From Caulobacter sp. AP07 (GTDB lineage: Bacteria; Pseudomonadota; Alphaproteobacteria; Caulobacterales; Caulobacteraceae), in contig NZ_AKKF01000225.1 of assembly GCF_000281955.1 (NCBI RefSeq), positions 1 through 51,539 of the forward strand: 51,539 nucleotides of DNA, in the 5' to 3' direction. Shown in pieces: positions 1 through 7,092 of the stretch (the first letter of the stretch is position 1; every line of letters starts with the position of its first letter). The position numbers and the translations under genes were made by a program. The notes below the pieces were generated by a model. It did no database searches, was not told where the DNA came from, and saw only the letters and a list, made by a program, of their open reading frames with translations.

Positions 1-743
1 CACGGCTTCGCCGCCTCACGCGGCGCGCCGCTGAAGGTGTGGGGAGGGACGCGGAGCGCCGGGCTGGGCCCGGAGTTTGATTTGGAAATACCGTTTCGAC
101 ACAGACCGACGCTCCGCGCGGCGCGTTTTCCAGGAGCGTCCGGCGGGCGGCGCTGTTGACGCCTCGCCGACTGAAGCCCCTGACGGGCGGACGAGGTCAA
201 CGAAGCCCCATCCGGTCCGCGTGCGTCACCGCACGCCTGCCGCCCTCATCGGCCCATGCATCCCACGCCGTATCTGTGTTCCATGCCCGGCCGGCACCAG
301 AGGGATACAGGTCGCGGCCCCGTCCGAGGACGACACCGCCGCCGACGAGCGCTTCCCGCTCGACCGCACCCCAGGGCCACGAAGGTCGCTGGCCACGCGC
401 CCTCCCCATGCCTTGAGGTGGGTTGATTATGCGGCGGCTTTTGGAGGGGAGGATAAGTGCGTTTCAGTCGTTGAATTTGTTGGGGAACGACGTCGTAGGC
501 GAGGGGGATAGACGTTCGAAAACCCTCTCCCATGGGGAGAGGGTGCGAGAGGGCGCCGCGAAATTATTTTCACCTGTCCCACTCGACCCATTGACGCCGC
601 CTGGCACAGGTCCACTCTGCCTACAGATCAACTCCAGCGCGCGGCCATTCCCACACCATGAATCCCCTGGCCGCCGCGCGGAATGCGCGCCGTCGAGCGA
701 CGTCGCCTGACACCCTCCCGACACCCGTTCGCGGAGGCGGACG
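1..743. other. Non-coding lead-in, no supportable gene
   Basis: Open frames here lie on both strands, overlap one another and have Arg/Pro/Gly-rich compositions typical of GC-rich shadow frames. None has a recognisable domain or a convincing ribosome-binding site. The stretch holds one perfect hairpin (522-544) and must contain the mrdA promoter. The 3' end of a gene lying to the left of the window cannot be excluded in the first hundred bases. Confidence 0.5.
522..544. repeat. Short perfect hairpin, dispersed-repeat type
   Basis: Arms ACCCTCTCCC (522-531) and GGGAGAGGGT (535-544) pair perfectly across a 3-base loop. No T-run follows on either strand, so it looks more like the core of an intergenic palindromic repeat than a classical terminator. 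Confidence 0.5.
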
Positions 744-2714
744 GTGAGCGAGCCGACGATCTTCTTTTCCGAGGTCAACGAACGGCAGGGCATGTTCCAC
801 CGCCGGGCCTTCCTGATGGGCGGACTGGCCGGCGTGGGCCTTCTGGCCCTGGGCGGCCGCCTGGCCCAGCTGCAACTGGTCGAGGCGCGGCGCTACCAGA
901 AGCTTTCGGCCGGCAACCAGTTCAACTACCGCCTGGTGTCGCCGCCGCGGGGCCAGATCCTCGACCGCAACGGCGTGTCGCTGGCCTCCAACCGTCCCAA
1001 TTTCCGGTTGCTGGTCACCAAGGACAAGGGCTTCGACGCCGAGGCCACCTTGGACGAGCTGGCCCAGCTCGTGCCCATCGACCCGGCCCGCCGGACCCGC
1101 ATCCTCAAGGACCTGGCCCACGCGCCGAAGAAGGCCCCGGTGGCGGTGATGGAGGACATGACCTGGGAGGAGTTCTCCCGCGTCAACATCCGCGCCCCGG
1201 AACTGCCCAATGTGACGGCCGACATGGGCGAGGTGCGGGTCTATCCCTTCGGCGGAGCCTTCGCCCACGTCATCGGCTATGTGGCCAAGGTCTCCGACCG
1301 CGACCTGGAGACCGCCAAGGGGGATCCGGGCCAGGACCAGGAACTCCTGCACCATCCGGGCTTCCGGATCGGCAAGCTGGGGGTCGAGAAGGCCTTCGAC
1401 GCCGCCCTGCGCGGCCATGCCGGGGCGACCAAGGCCGAGGTCGACGCCCAGGGCCGCACCGTGCGCCTCGACCCCGAGGGCGACATCGCGCCGGGGGCGG
1501 GGGCCGACATCCGTCTGACGCTGGACGCCGACATCCAGAACCGCGCCCTGGAGGTGATGGGCGACGAGAGCGGGGCCATCGTGGTCATGGACTGCCGGAC
1601 CGGCGACCTGCTGGCCATGGCCTCGGCCCCCAGCTTCGACGCCAACCGCTTCGTCAAGGGGCTCAGCGGCCCCGAGTACAGGGCCCTGGCGCAGTACGAG
1701 CGCAAGCCGCTGCTCGACAAGGTGATGACCGGGACCTATCCGCCCGGTTCGACCTTCAAGCCGACCGTCGCCATGGCGGCCCTGACCGCCGGGGTCGATC
1801 CGACCGAGCGGGTGTTGTGCACCGGCGGCTGGGCGTTCGGCGGCCGGGTCTGGCACTGCCACAAGAAGGGCGGCCACGGCGTGCAGGACATGCACGCCGC
1901 CATCAAGAACAGCTGCGACGTCTATTTCTACCAGATGGCCCTGCGCATCGGCCCCGACCCGATCGCGACGACCGCCAAGGCCTTCGGCTATGGCGGGGCG
2001 TTCGACATCGGCATCCCCGGCCAGAAGAAGGGCCTGGTCGGCTCGCGCGAGTGGAAGCGCCGGACCTTCAAGCGCGACCCGACCTGGCATCCGGGCGACA
2101 GCGTGCCGTACGGGATCGGCCAGGGCTATATCAACGTCAACGCCCTGCAGCTGGCGGTGATGACCGCGCGGCTGGCCAACGGCCGCAAGGCGCTCAATCC
2201 CCGGCTGGTCAAGTCGGTGGGCGGGGTCGAGCAGCCGCACGGCGACGCCGTGCCCGACCTGCCGTTCAGCCAGGAACATCTGGACGTGGTGCGCGGCGGC
2301 ATGGCGGCGGTGGCCAACGACCCGACCGGCGGGGCCTTCAAGCAGAGCCAGCTGGGCCTGGGCGACGTCAAGATGGCCGGCAAGACCGGCACCGCCCAGG
2401 TGCGCCAGTACGCGGCCGGGGCCTCGCGCAGCAACCAGGGCGTGGCCTGGAAGCTCAAGGACCACAACCTGTTCATCGCCTTCGCCCCCTACGACAACCC
2501 GCGCTACGCCCTGTCGGTGATCATCGAGCACGGCGGCCAGTTCGGCTCCAGCGCCGCGGCGCCGCGGGCGCGGGAAGTGATGCGGGTGGCGCTGCTGAAG
2601 GACCCCGAGATCCGGGCGCGGATCGAACGGCCGCTGCCGATGCCCGACGCTCCGGCGACGGACGAGGGCGAAGGGGATGTGGGGCTGGCGGTGGCGGTTC
2701 CGGGGGAGGGATGA
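744..2714 (+). CDS. mrdA: Penicillin-binding protein 2 (elongasome transpeptidase)
   Basis: Class B PBP that cross-links peptidoglycan during lateral growth, anchored in the inner membrane with its catalytic domain in the periplasm; 656 aa, normal for PBP2. One N-terminal membrane segment lies near residues 24-42 and is followed by the PBP dimerisation domain. The transpeptidase domain carries S336-T-F-K339, S390-C-D392 and K547-T-G549. The GTG start at 744 is supported by GGAGG at 733-737 with a 6-base gap. The gene is followed by convergent genes, and no rodA, mreC or mreD is adjacent, although mrdA usually sits beside rodA. It is therefore either the main PBP2 in an unusual position or a second copy. 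Confidence 0.93.
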   Translation: MSEPTIFFSEVNERQGMFHRRAFLMGGLAGVGLLALGGRLAQLQLVEARRYQKLSAGNQFNYRLVSPPRGQILDRNGVSLASNRPNFRLLVTKDKGFDAEATLDELAQLVPIDPARRTRILKDLAHAPKKAPVAVMEDMTWEEFSRVNIRAPELPNVTADMGEVRVYPFGGAFAHVIGYVAKVSDRDLETAKGDPGQDQELLHHPGFRIGKLGVEKAFDAALRGHAGATKAEVDAQGRTVRLDPEGDIAPGAGADIRLTLDADIQNRALEVMGDESGAIVVMDCRTGDLLAMASAPSFDANRFVKGLSGPEYRALAQYERKPLLDKVMTGTYPPGSTFKPTVAMAALTAGVDPTERVLCTGGWAFGGRVWHCHKKGGHGVQDMHAAIKNSCDVYFYQMALRIGPDPIATTAKAFGYGGAFDIGIPGQKKGLVGSREWKRRTFKRDPTWHPGDSVPYGIGQGYINVNALQLAVMTARLANGRKALNPRLVKSVGGVEQPHGDAVPDLPFSQEHLDVVRGGMAAVANDPTGGAFKQSQLGLGDVKMAGKTGTAQVRQYAAGASRSNQGVAWKLKDHNLFIAFAPYDNPRYALSVIIEHGGQFGSSAAAPRAREVMRVALLKDPEIRARIERPLPMPDAPATDEGEGDVGLAVAVPGEG

Positions 2715-2765
2715 GACCGGGTTGGGGACGTGCGCATGCGGACGTCCCCGTCCGCATCCGCGCCT

Positions 2766-3233
2766 CTAGCTCGCCAGCACCCGCCCCAGCACCTCGACCA
2801 CCAGGGCGTGGTCCTCGACCTGCGGCAGGCCCGACACCGTGATCGCCCCGACGCAGCCCAGCCCCGCCAGGATCAGCGGAAAGCCGCCGCCATGCGCCGC
2901 GTGGTCGCGGAGCGGCAGGCCGTAGCGCTGCTCCAGGGTCTCGCCGGACGCCTTGAGCTTCAGGCCGACGGCCAGGGTGCTGCTCCCCAGGGCCAGCACG
3001 GTGTTGCGCTTGCGACGGACCCAGTCGGTGTTGTCGGGGCCCGCTCCGGGCAGGGCGGCGTGGAACAGCGGGCGCTCGCGCAGGCTGATGTCGATGGCCA
3101 CCGGCGCGGCGCGGGCGACGGCGGCGTCGCGCAGGGCGGTTCCCAGGGTCCAGGCGGTCTCCAGGGTGAAGCGCTCGAACACCAGGGTCTTTTCCTGGGC
3201 GGCGATGGCGGCCAGCAACTCGGCGTCAGTCAC
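2766..3233 (-). CDS. UPF0303 / DUF336-type (GlcG/HbpS-like) protein
   Basis: A 155-aa cytosolic protein of the UPF0303 family, the YBR137W-like branch of the haem-degrading/GlcG-HbpS fold. The typical Gly-rich segment (HAAHGGGFPL) lies in the C-terminal half and is followed by a conserved hydrophobic strand. Biochemical roles in this family are poorly defined: haem or small-molecule binding is described for relatives, and no enzyme activity is claimed here. The GTG start overlaps the upstream oxidoreductase stop as GTGA, so the two genes are probably translationally coupled. Pairing of this family with Gfo/Idh/MocA oxidoreductases suggests a shared minor metabolic role. Confidence 0.75.
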   Translation of the reverse strand: MTDAELLAAIAAQEKTLVFERFTLETAWTLGTALRDAAVARAAPVAIDISLRERPLFHAALPGAGPDNTDWVRRKRNTVLALGSSTLAVGLKLKASGETLEQRYGLPLRDHAAHGGGFPLILAGLGCVGAITVSGLPQVEDHALVVEVLGRVLAS

Positions 3234-4267
3234 AGGCTGAGCTCCCGGCCTTCGGCGGCGCTGCGGGCGGCCAGGTCGATCAGTTCCATCACCGCCAGGG
3301 CCTCTTGCGGCGGAGCCGGGTTCTCGCCATGGCCCAGCAGGGCGTCGCGGACGCCGGCGTAATAGGCCAGGTAGTCGCCGGGCGCGCCCGCGACCACGCG
3401 GCTGGCCGCGCCTTCGCCGTCCGGCACGGTCAGGGTCCCGGGACGCGGATCGACGCCCCAGCCTTGCGAGCCCGGGATGATCCCGGCCTTCAGGGCGTTC
3501 TCCTGCGGGTCCAGGCCCTGCTTGACGAAGCTGCCCCGGGTCCCGTGCACGGCCATGCGCAGGTCGCTGGCCACGGTCATCTGGCTGGCGTGCAGCAGCA
3601 CTCGCAGGCGCGGATAGCGCAGCAGCAGGTGGAAATAGTCGGGCGCCTGGCCGCCGTCCTTCTGGATGGCGAGGTCGGCGAACACCGAGGTGGGCGGGCC
3701 GAACAGCTGCAGGGCCTGGTCGATCAGGTGCGGGCCCAGGTCGAGCAGCGCCCCAGCCCCGGGGGCTTCGCGCCAGCGGTCGCGGACCACCGGGCGGAAG
3801 CGGTCGAAGTGGCTCTCGTACTGGACGATCTCGCCCAGCGACCCGTCGGAGATCAGCGCCTTGAGGGTCAGGAAGTCGCTGTCCCAGCGGCGGTTGTGGA
3901 AGATGCTCAGCAGCTTGCCGGCCCGGGCGGCGTGGTCGGCGACGCTGCGCGCCTCCTCCAGGGTGACGGCGAACGGCTTGTCGATGACCACGGCCTTGCC
4001 GGCGTCCAGGGCGGCGTGGGCCTGGGGGGCGTGCAGCGGGTCGGGGGTGGCGATCACCACCAGGTCGACGGCCGGGTCGGCCAGGGCGGCGGCCAGGTCG
4101 GGAACGATCTTGGCGACCGGGTGGTCGGCCAGCACCTTGACCGGGTCGCTGGAGACCACGGTGTGCAGGACCAGGCCCGGCGTGGCGACGATCAGCGGCG
4201 CGTGGAAGGTCTTGCCGACGAAGCCGTAGCCGACCAGGGCGACGTGGATGGGGAGGGGGGAGGACAT
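3230..4267 (-). CDS. Gfo/Idh/MocA family NAD(P)-dependent oxidoreductase
   Basis: A 345-aa cytosolic dehydrogenase acting on sugars, inositols or related polyols. The N-terminal Rossmann fold shows GYGFVGKTFH near residues 14-23. The family E/D-K-P motif (IDKPFAV) is near residue 97 and supplies the catalytic lysine. The C-terminal GFO/IDH/MocA substrate domain is complete. The ATG at 4265-4267 is preceded on the minus strand by AAGGAAG. It is the first gene of a two-gene unit with the UPF0303 gene. The substrate cannot be read from sequence; an uptake gene for sugar acids lies just upstream, transcribed in the same direction. Confidence 0.88.
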   Translation of the reverse strand: MSSPLPIHVALVGYGFVGKTFHAPLIVATPGLVLHTVVSSDPVKVLADHPVAKIVPDLAAALADPAVDLVVIATPDPLHAPQAHAALDAGKAVVIDKPFAVTLEEARSVADHAARAGKLLSIFHNRRWDSDFLTLKALISDGSLGEIVQYESHFDRFRPVVRDRWREAPGAGALLDLGPHLIDQALQLFGPPTSVFADLAIQKDGGQAPDYFHLLLRYPRLRVLLHASQMTVASDLRMAVHGTRGSFVKQGLDPQENALKAGIIPGSQGWGVDPRPGTLTVPDGEGAASRVVAGAPGDYLAYYAGVRDALLGHGENPAPPQEALAVMELIDLAARSAAEGRELSL

Positions 4268-4303
4268 GCTTCCTTATAGCCTCTCCCCTCCGTGAGAGGC
4301 CCC

Positions 4304-4336
4304 AAGAAAAAGCTCCCGATCTGGCGACCGGGGGCT
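4304..4336 (-). terminator. Rho-independent terminator behind the MFS gene
   Basis: On the minus strand a stem (bases 4336-4329 pairing with 4318-4311, one mismatch) is followed by a U-rich run (4310-4304). It lies 27-60 bases after the MFS stop codon and before the oxidoreductase start, so it separates the two leftward units. Confidence 0.6.
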
Positions 4337-4362
4337 CGTTCTTAAGGCGCTCGTGCGAAGAC

Positions 4363-5643
4363 CTAGATCTTCACCGGCTCCATCTTCGGCGTCAGGATGT
4401 GGACGACGAGCAGGGCGATCAGATAGGCGCTGCCGGCGACCAGGAAGATCGGGGTGTAGGTGCCGATGCGGTCGAGCACCTGTCCGATGTACTTGGAGAA
4501 CACCATGCCGCCGAAGGCGCCGAGCATGCCGCCGATGCCGACCACGGAGCCGACGGCGCCGCGCGGGAAGACGTCGGACGGCAGGGTGTAGAGGTTGGCC
4601 GAGAAGCCCTGGTGGGCGGCGGTGGCCACCCCGATGATCAGCACGGCCAGCCACAGGCTGTCGACATTGGCGGCGAACACCACCGGCGTGGCCAGCAGGG
4701 CGCAGACCAGCATGGTGGTCTTGCGGGCCCGGTTGATCGTCCAGCCCATCTTCATGAACTTGGACGACAGCCAGCCGCCGCCGACGCTGCCGACGTCGCT
4801 GAGCAGGTAGATGGCGATCAGCGGCGGGCCGAAGCTCTTGAGGTCCAGGCCGTAGCGCTTGCCCAGGAAGTCGGGCAGCCAGAACAGGAACATCCACCAG
4901 ATCGGGTCGATCAGGAACTTGCCCAGGGCGAAGGCCCAGGTTTCCTTCTTGCCCAGCAGCTTGAGCCAGCCGATCTTCTCGACCGGGTCGGCCGGGTCCT
5001 GCTCGATATGGGCCAGTTCGGCCGCGCCCAGGCGCTTTTGCTCACGCGGCCGGCGATAGACGATCAGCCAGAGCGGCAGCCAGACCAGGCCGGCCAGGCC
5101 GGTGACGATGAAGGCCATCTGCCAGCCGAAGGCCAGGACGATGCCCGGCACCACCAGCGGGGTGACGATGGCGCCGATGTTGGTGCCGGCGTTGAAGATG
5201 CCGGTGGCCAGGGCCCGCTCGTTCTTGGGGAACCATTCGGCCACCGCCTTGATGCCGCCCGGGAAGCCGCCGGCCTCGCCGATCCCCAGCCCCATGCGGG
5301 CGATGGCGAAGCCGCCGAAGCCGCGGGCCAGGGCATGGCTGATATGGGCCACCTGCCAGATCAGGAAGGCGATGCCGAAGCCCCAGCGGGCCCCGATCCT
5401 GTCCATGATCTTGCCCCAGGCCAGATAGGCCACCGCGTAGGCCAGCTGGAAATAGAACACCAGGTCGGCGTAGTGCTTCTCGTCCCAGCCAAACTCGGTG
5501 GACAGGTCGTGCTTCAGCAGGCCGATGGTCTGGCGATCGACGTAGTTGATCACCATCGCCAGGAACAGCAGGCCGACAATCACCCACCTGTACCGCCCGA
5601 TCTTTTCAGAGGGAGCGGGCATCGTTGGAGCGTCCATGGACAC
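4363..5643 (-). CDS. MFS transporter, ACS family (ExuT/hexuronate type)
   Basis: A 426-aa inner-membrane carrier with 12 predicted helices. The start is followed by the family signature NYVDRQTIGLL in helix 1, and the anion:cation symporter motif GIGEAGGFPGG lies in helix 4. Family members import hexuronates, gluconate or other organic acids with protons or Na+. GTG at 5643 is closest to the AGGA ribosome-binding site, but ATG two codons later (5637) is nearly as good. It follows the hydratase gene by 59 bases, so the two probably form an operon for uptake and breakdown of a sugar acid or keto acid. A uronate dehydrogenase gene occurs near 44 kb. Confidence 0.88.
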   Translation of the reverse strand: MSMDAPTMPAPSEKIGRYRWVIVGLLFLAMVINYVDRQTIGLLKHDLSTEFGWDEKHYADLVFYFQLAYAVAYLAWGKIMDRIGARWGFGIAFLIWQVAHISHALARGFGGFAIARMGLGIGEAGGFPGGIKAVAEWFPKNERALATGIFNAGTNIGAIVTPLVVPGIVLAFGWQMAFIVTGLAGLVWLPLWLIVYRRPREQKRLGAAELAHIEQDPADPVEKIGWLKLLGKKETWAFALGKFLIDPIWWMFLFWLPDFLGKRYGLDLKSFGPPLIAIYLLSDVGSVGGGWLSSKFMKMGWTINRARKTTMLVCALLATPVVFAANVDSLWLAVLIIGVATAAHQGFSANLYTLPSDVFPRGAVGSVVGIGGMLGAFGGMVFSKYIGQVLDRIGTYTPIFLVAGSAYLIALLVVHILTPKMEPVKI

Positions 5644-5702
5644 GGCTTCCTTACCCTTGTGGTCTTGTTGTTTTTCCGACGCCCCCGCCGGTTTTTCGTT
5701 TC

Positions 5703-6518
5703 TTAGGCCGGAACGGCGACGCAGGCCACGCTTCCAAGCCGTCCGAAGTCTACGCGGGCCTTGTCGCCGGCCGTAACGTCATGAATGCCGGTGCTGGCGC
5801 CGGTGGTGACCAGCATGCCCTTCTTCAGCGGCCGGCCGCGCGAGGCGACGTGGCCCAGCAGGAAGGCCAGGGCCGCCAGGGGCGAGCCGGGGATCGAGAA
5901 CGCGCCGCCCTTGCCGACCGACACGCCGTTGACGAAGGTCTCGGCGGGCATGTCTTCCCAGGCGATGTCGCGCCAGTTTTCGATCACGGCGCCCAGGATC
6001 TGGCCGTCGTTGTTGCCGAAGTCCGAGGCGACGATCGGCGGGCCCAGGGCGTTGATGGTGGCCAGCGGGCTGCCGGCGATCTCGACGCCGACGATCAGCT
6101 CGCCGACATAGTCGGCGGCTTCCTCGGCAGTCCATTCGGTCTTGCCTTCGGGCGCGTCCTTGCCCAGGCGGACGATGAACTCGGCCTCGACGGCCGTGAA
6201 GCCGCCGGCGATGGCGCGGAACGGGGTGGGGGCGTCGGTCGCCTCCCAGACGCGGGTCTTGAAGATGCAGCCGGCCAGGCGCTCGGCGCCCAGGCGCTCG
6301 CGATGCTGCGGGGGCACCAGGCCCACCTTCCAGCCCACCAGTTCGTCCGGCCACGAATCGATGGCCAGGTCCTGCACGGCGTAGCCCTCGGCCATGGTCT
6401 GGGGCAGGACGCCGCCCGGATAGCCGGGAACCGACACGCCCTTCAGGCGCGCCTCGACAAACTGTGGGGCGATGGACGCCGGCGCGAACACTTCGCTCTC
6501 GGCCTCGGAAACGGTCAC
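5703..6518 (-). CDS. 2-keto-4-pentenoate hydratase / FAH-family enzyme
   Basis: A 271-aa cytosolic enzyme of the hydratase/decarboxylase branch of the fumarylacetoacetate hydrolase fold (MhpD-like), which hydrates 2-oxo-pent-4-enoate or decarboxylates related keto acids with Mg2+ or Mn2+. The metal-binding segment is near FTAVEAEFIV, and the later conserved strand VGVEIAGSPL is present. The longer frame extending to 6614 is discounted because GTG at 6518 has GGGAGGA 8 bases upstream. Placed before an ExuT-like carrier, it may act on a sugar-acid-derived keto acid rather than an aromatic meta-cleavage product; this is inference. Confidence 0.82.
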   Translation of the reverse strand: MTVSEAESEVFAPASIAPQFVEARLKGVSVPGYPGGVLPQTMAEGYAVQDLAIDSWPDELVGWKVGLVPPQHRERLGAERLAGCIFKTRVWEATDAPTPFRAIAGGFTAVEAEFIVRLGKDAPEGKTEWTAEEAADYVGELIVGVEIAGSPLATINALGPPIVASDFGNNDGQILGAVIENWRDIAWEDMPAETFVNGVSVGKGGAFSIPGSPLAALAFLLGHVASRGRPLKKGMLVTTGASTGIHDVTAGDKARVDFGRLGSVACVAVPA

Positions 6519-6582
6519 GCCGCGAATCCTCCCTCGCACACACACACTCCCGTTGGACGGGCTTTGTTCGTGCATAATGGAA

Positions 6583-6618
6583 ACCGGTGTCATTGACAAT
6601 CGGCCAAGCGACACCGGT
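6583..6618. promoter_or_regulatory. Paired ACCGGT-centred operator-like sites
   Basis: ACCGGTGTC (6583-6591) and GACACCGGT (6610-6618) form a perfect 9-bp inverted repeat with an 18-base spacer. Each copy is itself an imperfect palindrome centred on CCGG, the form LacI-family operators often take. They lie between the hydratase gene and the divergent YjbR-like gene. No regulator gene is adjacent, so the binding protein is unknown. Confidence 0.4.
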
Positions 6619-6663
6619 GGCAGGCGATTGTCAGGCCTTCAAACTGGGCGTTGTCTGGCCACC

Positions 6664-7053
6664 ATGGTCGACCTGTCCGCCCTTCGCCGCCTGGCGCTGG
6701 CCCTGCCCGAGGTCGAGGCGAGTCCGGACGGGGCGCGCCTGGCGTTCTCGGTGCGCGGCAAGGGCATCGCCTGGTCCTATTTCGCCCGCGCCCACCCCAA
6801 GGGCCGGCGCGAGCTGGTGGAGGGCGTGATCGCCGTGCGCTGCCGGCTTGAAACCAAGGAGATGCTGATCGAGGCCGCGCCCGAGCGGTTCTTCGACGAC
6901 GACCACTATCGCGGCTTTCCCGCCGTGCTGGTGCGGCTGGAGGCGATCGAGGCGGACGAACTGGCCGGCCTGCTGGCCCAGGCCTGGCGGCTGCTGGCCC
7001 CCAAGGCCCTGGTCAGGCGCGTCGAGGCCCAGGCCGGGCCAGGGGAACCCTGA
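6664..7053 (+). CDS. MmcQ/YjbR-like protein
   Basis: A 129-aa cytosolic protein of the YjbR (CyaY-like fold) family. The sequence shows an N-terminal helix with LALPEVEASP and a FFDDDHYRGFPAVLV core, then a C-terminal helix with WRLLAPKALV; both are usual for the family. Molecular function is not established; the fold is thought to be DNA- or nucleotide-binding. The ATG at 6664 lacks a strong ribosome-binding site, but it matches the expected N-terminus of family members. It stands 39 bases before ligD on the same strand and may share its transcript. Confidence 0.8.
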   Translation: MVDLSALRRLALALPEVEASPDGARLAFSVRGKGIAWSYFARAHPKGRRELVEGVIAVRCRLETKEMLIEAAPERFFDDDHYRGFPAVLVRLEAIEADELAGLLAQAWRLLAPKALVRRVEAQAGPGEP

Positions 7054-7092
7054 CCGCCCCGGCGGTTTTCCGTAACGGACGAGGAGCGCCGC

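Noticed and set aside
66..84. Resemblance to the start of a 16S rRNA gene (GAGTTTGAT)
   Set aside because: The following bases do not continue as rRNA, and the downstream region has none of the conserved blocks.
621..2531. 636-codon open frame opposite mrdA
   Set aside because: Antisense to a complete PBP2 with all catalytic motifs; Gly/Ala/Val/His-rich composition typical of GC-rich shadow frames and no domain.
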